A DNA stretch of 64,000 nucleotides, taken from contig NC_079883.1 in the NCBI RefSeq assembly GCF_029227915.1, positions 28,770,001 through 28,834,000 on the forward strand, in the 5' to 3' direction. The translations under genes and the position numbers were made by a program. Of this stretch, positions 63,090-64,000 are shown piece after piece. Each line of letters opens with the position of its first letter. The stretch's first letter is position 1. The notes below the pieces were generated by a model. It worked only from the letters and a program-made list of their open reading frames with translations. It was not told the origin of the DNA and searched no databases. The stretch is from Hydractinia symbiolongicarpus. Its lineage: Eukaryota > Cnidaria > Hydrozoa > Anthoathecata > Hydractiniidae.

Positions 63090-64000
63090 CTGAAACAAAA
63101 GGCCAGTATTAAAAAATATTCGAATCTCATATTGACTTTTTCCCTTTACATGCTTAATAGGTTAAAAAAATTTTCTTTTTAACAGTTTTTAATAATTACG
63201 TAGGAGAATGTTCAATTTTCATTCTTGTGTGACTTAATGTCAAGGTATGGTTAATCCACTTCAAAAGCATCATGTGTCAAGTGTTATTTTTAACCTTTAA
63301 TAATACAAAGCCTCTCATTCATAGACTGGTTTCTATTATAATTCTACAAATCAAATTGTCAGATGTCATATGCTTAGCCTTTGCTTTTGTTTAACCCTCA
63401 TACACAGCCCTTAGCTAGTCTTAACCGTAAATCTATTTAATTTAATTAAAGTGTGCAAATATATAAAGAGAACAAAATTTCAGCACCTCAGATCGAAGTG
63501 ACCTAAGAGAAACCTCATGCTGCTATAAATAAAATCGCAGGAAAAAAAACCAGTTTTAGTTGCTAAGAATAACAGCTACCTCGGCCTTTTTGTGCCTGGA
63601 AAGAAAAACATAACAGCTTCTCATGTTATTGTCAAATTTAAAAAATACAAATACATTGTGTGGATGTATTTTGACAGAATGTTTTAAACATAAGATTTCT
63701 TTTTGAATTTTTGAACTGATTTAAGCTCTGCTCTCTATTTCCTTATACATACAGATTTGTTATTTCTAAAATTAGTCTTCTCGAAAATGAGAATTTCACA
63801 GTTATCATAATAGGCACATCCTCCCTGTTTTCTTAAAACGTCATTTAGCGTGCCACGATTTGACTGAACTAAAATGGGCACCATTCAGGAAAATGCTGCG
63901 TATTCTGACTCATCAAACACGTCACAAGGATGGATTAAAAGTTAAAAGAGTCATTTCTAGTCGTTCAGTAGCAAAGCGTTTCAGTAAACGAACCAACAAA

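Larger units (their letters stand above)
60773..64000. other. 5' flank or first introns of the A2M-like gene
   Basis: Apart from the piggyBac-type MITE at 61352-61838 and two weak micro-exon candidates, no gene was recognised. A signal-peptide exon for the A2M-like gene must be here, within 60657-60772, or right of the window. Confidence 0.5.

Overview
The window is animal genomic DNA: AT-rich, intron-dense and full of small transposable elements. A thioester protein of the alpha-2-macroglobulin (A2M) family, a C-type lectin and a class C GPCR relic point to a metazoan. The very low GC, short exons and element types (Helitron, piggyBac-type and tRNA-derived elements) suggest a non-vertebrate, most likely a cnidarian and perhaps a hydrozoan. 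That placement is inference.

Region 1 (1-16.1 kb, + strand) is the 3' part of a multi-exon C-type lectin gene that starts left of the window. Its stalk is built from repeated micro-exons: seven exons of exactly 63 nt (21 residues each), then six pairs of 46 + 38 nt exons (28 residues per pair) plus a last 46-nt exon. Two exons then encode a C-type lectin domain with EPN and WND motifs. Exon-pair duplication, a decayed exon copy, hairpins, a mini-Helitron, a 23-bp minisatellite and tRNA-like sequence lie in its introns.

Region 2 (16.1-33.5 kb) is accessory DNA. It holds a MITE with perfect 28-bp inverted ends just after the lectin stop, a tRNA-like element, an almost intronless but broken class C GPCR (about 20.8-23.0 kb), a short palindrome present five times between 25.0 and 27.3 kb, a truncated non-LTR retrotransposon (28.75-29.76 kb) and other small inverted-repeat elements.

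Region 3 (33.5-60.7 kb, - strand) is a nearly complete A2M-like gene of 29 mapped coding exons, about 1,380 codons. It runs from MG1 at 60.66 kb through MG2-MG6 with a bait-like segment, MG7, CUB, the thioester domain (GCGEQN at 39160-39177) and a receptor-binding domain that ends at 33563. There is no C345C tail, so it is A2M/TEP-like and not C3/C4/C5-like. The signal-peptide exon is not securely found. One base in a homopolymer breaks the frame at the start of the thioester exon. Its introns carry two related Helitrons in opposite orientation, a piggyBac-type MITE and microsatellites.

Region 4 (60.8-64 kb) is upstream or 5' intron DNA of the A2M-like gene with a second piggyBac-type MITE.

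The lectin (+) and the A2M-like gene (-) converge and could both act outside the cell in recognition of foreign surfaces. A functional link between them is inference only.
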